64,000 bases of DNA from Heliocidaris erythrogramma. Taxonomy: Eukaryota; Echinodermata; Echinoidea; Camarodonta; Echinometridae. This document shows, one piece after another, positions 44,179 through 55,910 of the stretch. The stretch is taken from the NCBI GenBank assembly GCA_025617745.1, contig CM046856.1:39740888-39804887 (forward strand), given 5' to 3'. Position numbers and translations under genes: made by a program. Below the pieces are notes generated by a model that saw nothing but the letters and a program-made list of their open reading frames with translations, was not told the DNA's origin and did not search any database. Within the stretch, counting starts at the first letter, position 1. Every line of letters starts with the position of its first letter.

Positions 44179-46243
44179 AAGGAGGATGTGTTACTTATGT
44201 CATTAATATATAGTAAAAAAAGGAGGGGGCCTAAAATTGAACCTTGTGGGACACCGCATTGAATTGATAAAGGAGTGGATGACGTACCATAAAATACTAC
44301 ATATTGTTTCCTATCCGATAAATAATCGTGGAACCAAGATAGCGTTACACCTCGAATTCCATATGTCTGAAGTTTTGTTTTATAAGATGTCATGATCACG
44401 GGTATCAAATGCCTTAGAAAGGTCCATAAAAATTCCTATAACATGTTTTTTATTGGCAATTGCCTCAGTTACTTTGTCATAAAACTGTACTAGAGCTTAG
44501 TCAGTTGAATATTGTTTCCTAAAACCAAATTGATTATTATTAAGTAGCTTATAATTGTTCAAAAATTTATAAAGTCTTTTGTGAATAATTTTTTCAAGAA
44601 TTTTGGATATATTCGGAAGAATGGAAATGGGTCTGTAATTGCTTATTAGGTGGTGGTCTTCTTTTTTGTAAACTTTTGCAATTTTAAGAGAGCTTGGGAC
44701 AATACCCGTCGCGATTGAAAGATTAAAAACATGGGTTAGTGGAGAAGCAATAGTGTATATAATTTGTTTAAGTAGAAATGTGCTTATTCTGTCGTGGACC
44801 TTAGATTTACTTGAATTGAGTTCTTTTGTTATGTTAATTATTTCGGTAGGATTAGTTGGGTTGAGAAAGAGGGATGATGGAATCGGTTCAGGAAGAAATT
44901 CAGTGAAATCTTAATTTTGCCTATCAAAATTCTTTGCAAGATTAGGACCAAGATTTACAAAATATGAATTAAATGAGTTTGCTGTGTCATCAGGGTGCAT
45001 GATATTGTCATTCAAAATAAAATTTTCTTTGGGTAACTGTTGTGGCTTCTTGCCCATTAAATTTTTGATAATGTCCAATGAAGCTTTCATATTCGATTTA
45101 ACTTGGTTTAATTTTCCAGAATAATGCATTTTTTTACAGGTTCGAATTATATCAGTTAATTTATTTCTGTATTTCTTATATTTATAACAGTTATGGATAT
45201 TTGGGTTGGTTAGGTAAATTTTGTAAAGTTTATTTCTCGTATGTATTGATTTCAAAATTGCTTTTGTTATCCAGGGTTTTTTACTCCGTTTACGGCTTCT
45301 CTTAGAAGTGACTAAGGGGAAATTTTTATCATAATAAAATTGCAATTTGTTGTTAAAGATTTCGTATGTGATATTTGCGTTTTGCTGAGAGTGCACACTC
45401 GACCAATCTTCTGTGACAAGATCATTCTTAAAAGATTCAATATTTTCTGTTGTCTCCTTTCGAAATTTTTTTTGATTGTTCCGATCATCATTCGAAATAT
45501 TATTATGACATACAATAAAAATTGGAAAATGATCTGAAATCTCTGAATATAGGAGGCCGCTAGTTATATCTGTATCGTGAATGTTAGAAAATATATTGTC
45601 AATTAAAGTCGAGGAATGAGTATCAATTCTTGTAGGCTTTGTGATATGCGGTTAGCAAGCGTTTGAATAGGCTACTTGAAGCAACTGTTCACAATTATTA
45701 TTTTGAGTTAGTAAATCAATATTGAAATCACCCATAAAATACAATCTTTTGTTTTCTTGCAATAAAGTATCAAACATGGATTCTAAATCCCCGTAAAATG
45801 AATCGATTTGGCTGTTTGGGGGTCTTTCTTCTCTTTTGGATTTTTAATTTCAATGAATAGTGTTTCACTTTCCTTAAGAGATAAATCATGACGGAAAATT
45901 GTAATTGTTCTTGAATATAAAAGGCAACACCACCACCTCTCTTTCCTATGCGATCGTTTCCAATCATCTGGTAATTTTGTAAGTTAAATAAATCAGGTGA
46001 AACAGAATGCAGACAAGTTTCAGTGATACCAATGACTGAGAAAGGAAAATTATTAAGGGAACATAAAAATTTTTCAAAATTTTCAAAATTTTTATTCAAA
46101 CTTCGAGAGTTTATATGGAGTAAGCTAAAGGTTTTAGACGCACGGTTGAAACTAGAAGTGAATTCTTGAGGTGTATAATAATTGCTATTAAAGATGAAAT
46201 ATTTTAAATCAAAGTTTGGTTGCAGGTTAGCGTCGGGATCCAT
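44179..46243 (-). pseudogene. LINE endonuclease and N-terminal RT (split LINE, 5' piece)
   Basis: From a Met codon at 46241-46243 the minus strand reads a leader with YYTPQEFTSSF and then the endonuclease start LLHINSRSLNKNFENF and VIGITETCLHS. After frameshifts come the linker KKPWITKAILKSIHTRNKLYK and RT with GVPQGSILGPLLFLLYINDISNTSS, where the giant element interrupts it. The endonuclease GGGVAFYI motif is present. No ORF1 protein was recognised upstream. At least five frames are involved, so the LINE is inactive apart from the insertion. Confidence 0.85.
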
Positions 46244-47349
46244 AATTTTGTATGCGTAATGTTAAGTCACTGGGTGTAAAATGATTATGAAGGAAAGTGA
46301 AATGACAGGTGGCAGATGAAGGAATGAGATGACAGAATGAGATGAAACGTGAAATGAAGGATGAACACAAATCATACCAAAAAATCTTATTATTGATCAT
46401 AGCTACAAAACATACAAGGAGCATCTCTACCATTAGGCTACTTAATGGAACATTAAGTTCATCGGCTGAGAATGAGATTGAGCCGAAAGCCCCTACCATT
46501 CCCAACCAATGACTTCTTTTGTACATTGAAGTGATACCAACATTTGTTTTAAAAGAAAAAAAAAAAGGATAACTTTTCAGGCACATTAAAGTTTGCATGT
46601 ACAACACTAGATTCATTATATAGAAAATAACTCGACCCTGAGACTTCTTTATCTTTTAAGATTTAACATAATATATAACACTAGACGGCAGCCACGACCA
46701 CACCCCAAACCATTCAAACCAGAACAATGGGACTTGCGTACAAATTCCACCGTTCCGGTCCAAATAGTCCAGCCCCCCGGACGCACCACCATACACCATC
46801 AAATTCCAGATTCCATGAATGCACTTTGATTATTTTAAGTGTAAACATGTAGACCAACACTCAATGTAAATCATATACAGTTGTAAACACTGCATTATAG
46901 ACCGAAAGTTCTATAAGTTTCTTTTGTTTTCTGTTTTACTTTTCTTTTTAGGAAGATAAGAAACTCAATGAGTACTTATGACGTACATATTTAAACATAA
47001 AGCAGATTTTGTATACTAATTGATTAACTCTCAACATGCCAGGTCGCCAATTGTCACCACTTACATGTAATGCATATAAAGTCCATAGACTTCTATGGCA
47101 TGTTAAGAGTTAAGCTACAATGTAGCCATGTTTGCTACTTCCATAAGACAAACTAATAAATATATTACTTGTATACTTTGGTCGTTATTTGTTTTATATG
47201 AAATTGATGTACCTGAATGTTAACATTAGAATATATATATACATGTATTTGTTTTAAATATAAATATATAGTAAATCATAAAAGAAATATCATCATGCGT
47301 AGCCTTTGAGAGAGACTGTAGAAATGTAAAGTGTACATTGTATAAAGTT
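46244..47349. other. Non-coding; probable LINE 5' UTR and unknown sequence
   Basis: A 129-codon minus frame at 46227-46616 overlaps the LINE start and has no recognisable domain. Nothing else is seen. Confidence 0.35.
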
Positions 47350-49045
47350 ATTATACATCTGTAGTTTACTAATGATATACAATAATATAACACCAATAAA
47401 AATGGGTAAACTCAGGGTCTCTTTTAAAAACTTCAAGTCTGATGTGTATGGTTAAACTTAGATAACCAAGGCAGAACTCAATTGTTCTTAAAGTTATTGT
47501 ATGATTTTTTTCCAATCCCTTTATAAATGAGGAAAAATTTTGACTTGAAGTCTTTATTGTTCTAAGAGTAATTAAAGCTGTTGTGTAGAGAAACAAATAA
47601 CCTGATATTTAAAGGCCAAGTCCACCCTAACAAAAAGTTGATTTGAATAAATAGAGAAAAATCCAACAAGCATAACACTGGGGAGGAATTTTTAATTTGT
47701 GAACAAATCTTTCGGCATATTAAAAATTAAAATTCCTCCCCAGTCAAGCTTCTTCGTTTACTAACCATTGTCTACGGCGGACCGTTTGAATATTAATGAG
47801 TCAGAAAGAAGAGGATCTTGGGTATTTGATTCTAGTTCGTCGTGACTTGGCCGTGAACCAGAATAGCCTGGTGGTTAAGTCGCTGCCCGGCAAGCAGTAG
47901 ATGACAGGTTCGAATCCCGCTGGTTCCAATTTTTTCTGACTTGTGTTTTTCATTACAGATCGAGCATACGATCTTTAACACTGGGAGTAATATGCCGAAA
48001 GATTTGTTCACAAATTAAAAAATTCCTCCCCAGTCAAGCTTCTTCGTTTACATAACTTTCTTATTTTACATCCTATTTTGATGAAATTTTCAGTGTTATT
48101 CTTGTTGGATTTTTCTCTATTTATTCAAATCAACTTTTTGTTAGGGTGGACTTGGCCTTTAAGGCACGATTTTAAAATGCAAAAAAAAAAAAAAAACATC
48201 TTTTGTAAAAAATATCACAGACTTTCAACTTTTATCAGAAGAAAGTCAGTAATTCATACATCATCAGTAGGTTAAACCCGTTGATTATTACACGTCCTGC
48301 AACAATAGTACATGTAGGCCAAACCCATGGATGATGATTGATCTATTTTTCATATAATTTAAAAATATGTATTGTTATTTATATCTTTTCTTATTCTTAT
48401 CGAAACTGAATCGAAATATTTCATCTATAGATCAACTTTATGCAAATGGAGCAATGTATCCTACATCAGTGACTGATCAATCGAGATGTACAAAGAGTTA
48501 TCAACTCCTTCAGTCAAAATATAGTGACATATACATGTGTACATGCATATTACCATTATGAACTTGGGATTGCAAAAAACATACCAATAACCGATATGCA
48601 GATTCCATCATCAAATATAAAACTTGATGATTTAATGATTTATGTAGCAAGCTAGGAATAGAAACCTGTCACCTGTCACAGTAAGTTCATCCATGGACTA
48701 AAATACCTTTTTACCATTCTGATATCAGATAAATAACATTTACTAATCACTTCATGAATGACGAAAAATTGTGCCTCAATGTCTTAATTGTTATGACAGA
48801 AATTGAATTAGTTGTATTGAGGAATAAATAACCTAACATTTAAGGGACGATGTTACATGTGCAAACACTGCCTTCTTTAGAAATGTCTTAGCCTTGGAGG
48901 CATGCACTTTTAAATTTTATCAGAAGAAAGCGTATTGTTATTCGTACATCATCTGCTGGTTCGACCCACCGATCATTACACATCCCGTAACAATCAGTAG
49001 GCCAAACCCACAGATGTTGATTGTTCTATATTACATAATAATTTT
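47350..49045. repeat. Old tandem duplication, two diverged units
   Basis: The unit at about 47500-48370 (after removal of the MITE at 47613-48158) aligns with about 48755-49045. Shared pieces: 'aataacctgatattta' against 'aataacctaacattta', 'ttttatcagaagaaag', 'catacatcatc.g..ggtt' and 'aggccaaacccatggatg' against 'aggccaaacccacagatg'. Divergence is substantial, so this duplication predates the MITE insertion. Confidence 0.7.
47613..48158. mobile_element. TTAA-flanked MITE carrying a 289-bp tRNA-headed unit
   Basis: The terminal inverted repeats, about 66 bp and nearly perfect, begin AGGCCAAGTCCACCCTAAC. TTAA stands at 47609-47612 and 48159-48162. The core is a copy of the 289-bp repeat of 20871-21448 in plus orientation, with box B GGTTCGAATCC near 47909. 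The stretch 'cctccccagtcaagcttctt' stands on both sides of it, as if one full tandem period had been captured. The empty site is preserved in the sister repeat near 48838. Confidence 0.85.
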
Positions 49046-49203
49046 AAAATATATCAATTGTTAAAGACCTGGTCCGAACCGAGAAATCAAATAGGTGAAT
49101 TATATATCAATCTGAAGCTTAGGGACACAGAAGAGGAAAATCACCACTATTTATCCAGAAATTGCCATGCGGATGAGAATTAGTGGTTTGAAATCTGGAA
49201 TTC

Positions 49204-49283
49204 ACCAACCTGAAGTGAGCGCACAGCCCCAGCGCACAGTGAGATATACCGAGCGCCAAATATCCTCCTTTTTAGCCAATATA
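49204..49283. repeat. 80-bp inverted repeat, left copy
   Basis: Pairs with 51342-51421 in reverse complement (shared 'ccaacctgaagtgagcgcac' and 'agcgcacagtgagatat'), with several mismatches. Confidence 0.85.
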
Positions 49284-49399
49284 AACACGCCTGTGTCATG
49301 ACTGAGTGCCCGTGCGGGCGGTGGCGTTGAAAAAGATTGATAGTCTAGTATTCGAAGACCCTAATTTCAATAAAAATTGCTACCGTTTCATGTAGAAAC

Positions 49400-49945
49400 A
49401 TAGACCCCTTTATCATTTTCTGTGCATCAATGTGCACCCCTAATTCGATGAGTTATCTATCAAAGATCATTCCTGTGAAATTAAAAGAAATTTAAAGAAG
49501 ATCTGAGTTAGCGAGGGCACTTAAACCGCCCCCATGTCGAATAATTGGGAAATTCCGCCTCCTCAAAAGTGGCAAATCGGTGAATATTTTTATCAGTTTG
49601 GGGGCTCTATAGACCCCTTTTTTCATTGTCTGTGCATCAGTATGCACCCCTAATTCGATGAGGTATCTATCAAAGATCATTCCTGTGAAATTAAAAGAAA
49701 TTTAAAGAAGATCTGAGTTAGCGGGGCCACTTAAGCCGCCCCCATGTCGAATAATGGGGCAATTTCGCCTCCTCAAAAGTGGCAAATCGGAGGATATTTT
49801 TACCAGTTTGGGGGCTCCATAGACCCCTTTATCCTATTCTGTGCATCAATGTGCACCCCCATTTCGATGAGATATGTATCGAAGATCATTCCTGTGAAAT
49901 TAAAAGAAATTTAAAGAAAATCTGAGCTAGCGGGGCCACTTAAAC
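49400..49945. repeat. Tandem repeat, ~210-bp unit, about 2.6 copies
   Basis: 'tcctgtgaaattaaaag' recurs at 49471, 49681 and 49890. The unit also contains 'catgtcgaataat' and 'cctcaaaagtggcaaatcgg'. Non-coding. Confidence 0.9.
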
Positions 49946-49949
49946 CGGG

Positions 49950-50275
49950 AATTAACCTCGCTAGTCATAAGGACCGCTAGTCATAAGGACAGTGGCTCAT
50001 AAGGACCGCTATTCATAACGTGTAATTTCCCTTACCTATAGGGTCACTATTCATAAACTCATAAGGACCATTATTCATAAGGATTGTTATTCATAATTAT
50101 GAGAAGAGGGTTGCTATTCATAATCACAGAAAAGGGTCATTACTCATAAGGGTCGCTATAAAATTTTAATACAAATACAGGGTGGCTATTCATAATACCA
50201 AATCGGGGTCGTTAATCATAAGGGTCGGTACTCATAATCGAAGAAGAGGGTCCTTATTCGTAATAGGAGAAGGAA
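49950..50275. repeat. Degenerate minisatellite, GCTATTCATAAGGACC type
   Basis: Units of about 16 bp or multiples, such as 'ggaccgctagtcataa' and 'gggtcgctattcataatc', followed by a G-run and a C-run (50287-50332). Confidence 0.85.
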
Positions 50276-50332
50276 AAAAATATTGAGGGGGGGGGTGGCC
50301 TGTATTATTACCCTCCCCCCCCCCCCCCCCCG

Positions 50333-51243
50333 ATATTTTGGATTATGATACATTAACTCACAACTAATAATTATCCAAACTCATGTTTGATCTTAACGAT
50401 TAGAAGGAAGGAAATAAAAAATGCAATAATTTCAATGCGAAAATATCGAAGAAAATTCGTTCGCTCGCATTGTTATTTTCGATTCAGGGTTCAGGGGTTC
50501 CGTCCATTGGGAAATATGAGAATAAATTCAAAATTCAAATTCAAATATAAAATGCAAGTTTTATTGACAGATTTTTTAATGTAGGAGGGTGATACCCCCT
50601 CCCACCCCCGCTCGGTCTCTTCGCTCAATGGTGTATCTAGGGGGGCAGGGGTGGGGGGGGGGGGGGGAGCATGTGCCCCGTGCAGCACAGGAGAGAGAGA
50701 AAAATAGGGGGAAAATGAATAAAAAAAGGTTTTGAAGGTTCGAAATGCGAAGCTAGTCGCTTTGCTCCCTAGCATTAATATTTTCTTTCAGGATCTCGTA
50801 ATTTCGTTCCCGTATTATAGTTCTTAAATAACTTCAATGGTTCAAAAGAGTTTGAATGTAAATCAATTCCAATAATATTATTAGGTCATATTCTTATGGA
50901 AGTTATGTGGTTTGCATCTTGAATCTCTAGCTAATGTTATGCTATTTTCTACTCAAAGAATGTTAGCAACATAACAGAAAGGAATCGAGCGGCATGCAAG
51001 TTGACCTAAACGGGCTTTGAGAAACATGTATACATTAGAATAATTATTAACAATATTGTGATGAACTAACATATACAACAGCTTTGGCAACTCTCGTGGA
51101 AATATATGCAATGCGAAAGGAAATGAGAGAATAATGGTTGCGTAACTTAAATCAAAGTTCCCCAGAGCTGTCCTCCCTTTTTGAAATTTCTTGCAAAGGC
51201 TGAAAAAATGTCTCCGCCGGAATCGAACCCGGGTCGTTGGCTT

Positions 51244-51283
<40 letters not shown>

Positions 51284-52177
51284 TCAGATTATTTGACAGG
51301 GGTGGGTCAAATATGAAGCCCGGACATATACTACCACTGTGTATATTGGCTAAAAAGGGGGATATTTGGCGATCGCGATATCTCACTGTGCGCTGGAGCT
51401 GTGCGCTCACTTCAGGTTGGTCAATATTACTAGTACTAGACGCCAGAAACACTAACATGTAGTTAAATATGTAGATCGTAGCATATAAACTGATAAATAT
51501 ACACAGCGCTGTCGATTACGCCGTGCTTCACACAGCGTCTGGTCGGGCTGAGTCAACCATGAGTTATCAACCATGTCAACTGTCTACTACTAGTACTAAC
51601 CACAGAACTCCTAGGAGTTATGTCGTACTAACCTTGTATATTAAACTCTGCAGTATCGGCATCGACATCTAACACAAAGTTTCGTGCTCTCTTTCTAAGA
51701 GCACGTTTCCTATTTTCAGTCCAGTTATTTGGATATGTGGCCGTTTGTAATTACGGTAAATACTCCACAATTTCAGAAGCTTGTCTACAAAACTGCTCAT
51801 CGTCATCAGCCGTGTATTGTAGATCTCAGATCGTGCACGTCAAATAAGCTATACAAAATTGCGCGCGCCTTCTGAGATGTACGAGGCTACACGACCTAAA
51901 TTTCATCAACAAATCTCATGGGGAATTAAATTGGTATTCATACACCTCTTAATATTTAAATGACAAATAAGCACGAAAATATATTTGTAAACATATTTCA
52001 CCTATAATAATAATCAAAATGTACCCCAAAATCTTGGCTATTGTCGGAACCATACGACGGTTTTCGTTCCGTATCGGCCAAAGTAGATACCAGTCACTTG
52101 AATCCACCAGAACGAATCGACTAGTCGTTGGGTTCCGGGGAACGAATCGACTAGTCCTTTTGTTCCCCCGGAACCAT
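50333..52177. other. Non-coding with SINE fragment and (TA)n
   Basis: At 51205-51245 a minus-strand box B (GGGTTCGATTCC) suggests the end of a tRNA-derived SINE whose box A side is replaced by a (TA)n run at 51246-51280. The right inverted-repeat arm lies at 51342-51421. At 52110-52160 'aacgaatcgactagtc' occurs twice. No gene is supported. Confidence 0.45.
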
Positions 52178-54560
52178 GGGGTCGTTTCATCAAATCAACT
52201 CCATGACAGTCATATCTTTTGTCGGCGATCTACGGAAATGTCATGGACCTGACAAACTGTTTCACGAAGACATGATAAACGACAACTCAGTGATATCGAT
52301 ACTCACCGGTGAAAAAACATAGTCTTTATCACAATCCATTGGAATTATCGTGAATTACCCAAACAGATTTTGAGGCTCAGTTTTTCCCAAACTATTCCAA
52401 AATGTCAAAAATGGCAGCGAAGATGAATGCTGGTGATACAAACGTCCCATTTACATGAAAAGATGTGGTACTTATGGTATCTTAGAATTTGTAAAATTGA
52501 GAAAACTTGAGGAGGCTTTTGCGATATGTACGAATCGAGATTTGTAGATAAGAGGATACCGTAATTGACTAATTATGGAAAGAAGACCCAAATCTTGTTC
52601 ACTTTAGAGAAAATGATTAAATTAAAATATTTTATGACCCAACTTTTAATATTTATTCATCAAAATATACATATGATATTATTCATATCAAAGCAATGCG
52701 TGAAAATGAAAAATATAGAGAAAATACATCCATGATAAACTGTCGTCGTCCACATGGGTCTGTATAAACAGACTGTTCCATTTTCGATGCTGATTCTATG
52801 GTAGACGGATGTGGGTATATTTAATATTAATCTCATTTATTTGTTTGGGGTCAAGATGCCATAAGAACATATTGTCCGTCTGTAGAATATCATAATACGA
52901 ACATTAGAAACACTATTTGATAAAGGAATGGTAAAGGATAGTGCTTGGAGATCAGGAAATAAATATTCCCTTAATTTACATTTCTTATTTTTTTCGCAGC
53001 CCATAGACTAACTAAAAGCTGGCTTGTGATGGCGTTCTAAAAAGATATGACAGGGGTCGTTTCATCAAATCAACTCCATGACAGTCATAACTGTTGTCGG
53101 CGGTCTACGGAAATGTCATGGACCTGAAAAACTGTTTCACGAAGACATGATAAACGACAACTCAGTGATATCGATACTCACCGGTGAAAAAACATAGTCT
53201 TTATCACAATCCATTGGAATTATCGTGAATTACCCAAACAGATTTTGAGGCTCAGTTTTTCCCAAACTATTCCAAAATGTCAAAAATGGCAGCGAAGATG
53301 AATGCTGGTGATACAAACATCCCATTTACATGAAAAGATGTGGTACTTATGGTATCTTAGAATTTGTAAAATTGAGAAAACTTGAGGAGGCTTTTGCGAT
53401 ATGTACGAATCGAGATTTGTAGATAAGAGGATACCGTAATTGACTAATTATGGAAAGAAGACCCAAATCTTGTTCACTTTAGAGAAAATGATTAAATTAA
53501 AATATTTTATGACCCAACTTTTAATATTTATTCATCAAAATATACATATGATATTATTCATATCAAAGCAATGCGTGAAAATGAAAAATATAGAGAAAAT
53601 ACATCCATGATAAACTGTCGTCGTCCACATGGGTCTGTATAAACAGACTGTTCCATTTTCGATGCTGATTCTATGGTAGACGGATGTGGGTATATTTAAT
53701 ATTAATCTCATTTATTTGTTGGGGGTCAAGAAGCCATAAGAACATATTGTCCGTCTGTAGAATATCATAATACGAACATTAGAAACACTATTTGATAAAG
53801 GAATGGTAAAGGATAGTGCTTGGAGATCAGGAAATAAATATTCCCTTAATTTACATTTCTTATTTTTTTCGCAGCCATAGACTAACTAAAAGCTGGCTTG
53901 TGATGGCGTTCTAAAAAGATATGACAGGGGTCGTTTCATCAAATCAACTCCATGACAGTCATAACTGTTGTCGGCGGTCTACGGAAATGTCATGGACCTG
54001 AAAAACTGTTTCACGAAGACATGATAAACGACAACTCAGTGATATCGATACTCACCGGTGAAAAAACATTGTCTTTATCACAATCCATTGGAATTATCGT
54101 GAATTACCCAAACAGATTTTGAGGCTCAGTTTTTCCCAAACTATTCCAAAATGTCAAAAATGGCAGCGAAGATGAATGCTGGTGATACAAACATCCCATT
54201 TACATGAAAAGATGTGGTACTTATGGTATCTTAGAATTTGTAAAATTGAGAAAACTTGAGGAGGCTTTTGCGATATGTACGAATCGAGATTTGTAGATAA
54301 GAGGATACCGTAATTGACTAATTATGGAAAGAAGACCCAAATCTTGTTCACTTTAGAGAAAATGATTAAATTCAAATATTTTATGACCCAACTTTTAATA
54401 TTTATTCATCAAAATATACATATGATATTATTCATATCAAAGCAATGCGTGAAAATGAAAAATATAGAGAAAATAATGTTCTCTTAATTTACATTTGTTA
54501 TTTTTTTCGCAGCCCATAGACTAACTAAAAGCTGGCTTGTGGTGGCGTTCTAAAAAGATA
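52178..54560. repeat. Tandem repeat, ~875-bp unit, three copies (third with deletion)
   Basis: Units start at GGGTCGTTTCATCAAATC near 52179, 53054 and 53930. The marker 'caaaaatggcagcgaagatg' occurs at 52405, 53281 and 54155. The third lacks about 240 bp after 54472. Each unit has 'tttttttcgcagcccatag' near its end. The copies are nearly identical, so this is recent. No open frame of note. Confidence 0.95.
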
Positions 54561-54715
54561 TGACAGGTTTGGAGGTCCGACAAGTCACTTGTCAGCGAAG
54601 TTGTCGCTGGTCTTGGCAAAGACGGCTTTGTGAAACACTTAGCAGACAAGTTGAGCGACAGTGTCGAGATGTCGCTGATCTTGCCGTTATGACGGTTTGA
54701 TGAAACGACTCCCAG
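54561..54715 (+). repeat. Short repeat shared with the 925-bp array
   Basis: 'cgacaagtcacttgtcagcg' through 'ttggcaaagacggctttgtg' to TTTGATGAAACGACTCCC matches pieces of the units at 55911-59453. TTTGATGAAACGAC complements the GTCGTTTCATCAAA at 52181, so the 875-bp array is bracketed by this inverted terminal sequence. Confidence 0.7.
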
Positions 54716-54799
54716 GTATGGAGGGCTTTTGCTAAACAGTCGGGTAACGTCGCGTCGCGTTGGTAGAAATTTTAGAACATTTTTCAGGAAGGTGTCTTC

Positions 54800-55690
54800 A
54801 AGGGAACAAATTGAAAAAGAGTCCATCTCAGTATGATTTTTCCCGTTTTATGCAGGCTAAAAACGACAAACAAGGGAATAAAGAAAACAATTGAAGGATA
54901 ATGCAAAGAAAAACATGAACTATAAAGAGAGGATAGAAGGGTAGGAAGGATGGAAGAAAATATGATGAAAGGAAACAAAGAATACAACAAAAGGAAAGTT
55001 GAAAAGTAAAAATAAGTGGATAAATACAAAGAATAACATAAAGAAAGATAGAGACATAAATGATAGATGGATAAAGATATTAAGAGTAACATAAGGAAAG
55101 ATAGAAGAGAAGATGATAATTTGAATAACGGAATAACATAACAAAAGAAAAGATGAAAGGAAAACAAAATGATAGGATAAAAGCAAAGATTGTTTTAAGG
55201 AAAGTAAGTAAAGATGGGAAGCAGAAAATGATTTTAAAAAGAACAATATGAAAGATAGAGAGAGAAATGATAGGATAAAAAAAGTTTAACTTATATAAAG
55301 AAAGACAGAGAGAGAAATGATAGAAGGATAAAGATTAACGTGAGGAAGGGGGGAGAAAATGATAACAGGAAACAAAGAATATCATAACGAGATGAAGGAT
55401 GGAAAGATAATTGATAGAAGGATAAAAGCAAGAAATGACAAAGCGAGAGATAGAGAGAAAAATGATAAAAAGATAAATATAAACATGAAGAAAGGTGGAA
55501 GAGAAGATGATAACAGGGAACAAAGAATAACAAAGTGAAGATGGAAAGCAATAAAAAAAAAGAGGATAAAAAGAATAAATATAAACAGTAACATTATGAA
55601 AGATGGAAAACAAAATGATAAAAGCAATAAAAGAAAAACGTAATGAAAGGAAAGGTGGAAAGAAAAAATTAATAAAAGGATTAAAAACAA
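54800..55690. repeat. Long purine-rich (GA/AAAG) degenerate repeat
   Basis: The plus strand is strongly purine-biased, with loosely periodic elements 'gaaagatagagagagaaatgata' in variants. The Leu/Phe/Ser-rich minus-strand frames are a consequence of this bias. Confidence 0.85.
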
Positions 55691-55910
55691 CTGAATTAGT
55701 AATTACGCGATGCATAATATATGTCCCCACCAGAAGTGTAGATCTGTGGAATGGCTGTTAATTTATGTGATTTCTGATAGAACCTTGAAGATAAATGTGA
55801 GAAATGAATTATCAAATTAATGTTTTATGATTATAAATGCATTTTCTGTTGATTTTGAATAAATTACAATAAATTTGCATAATTAATGAATTTCAAAATT
55901 CTGTGTAGAG

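Noticed and set aside
50491..50775. 94-codon minus frame with Pro-rich stretch
   Set aside because: Driven by a G-run; no other support.
54784..55730. Leu/Phe/Ser-rich minus-strand frames resembling membrane proteins
   Set aside because: Produced by the purine-rich plus strand; no start context, no domain, mutually overlapping.
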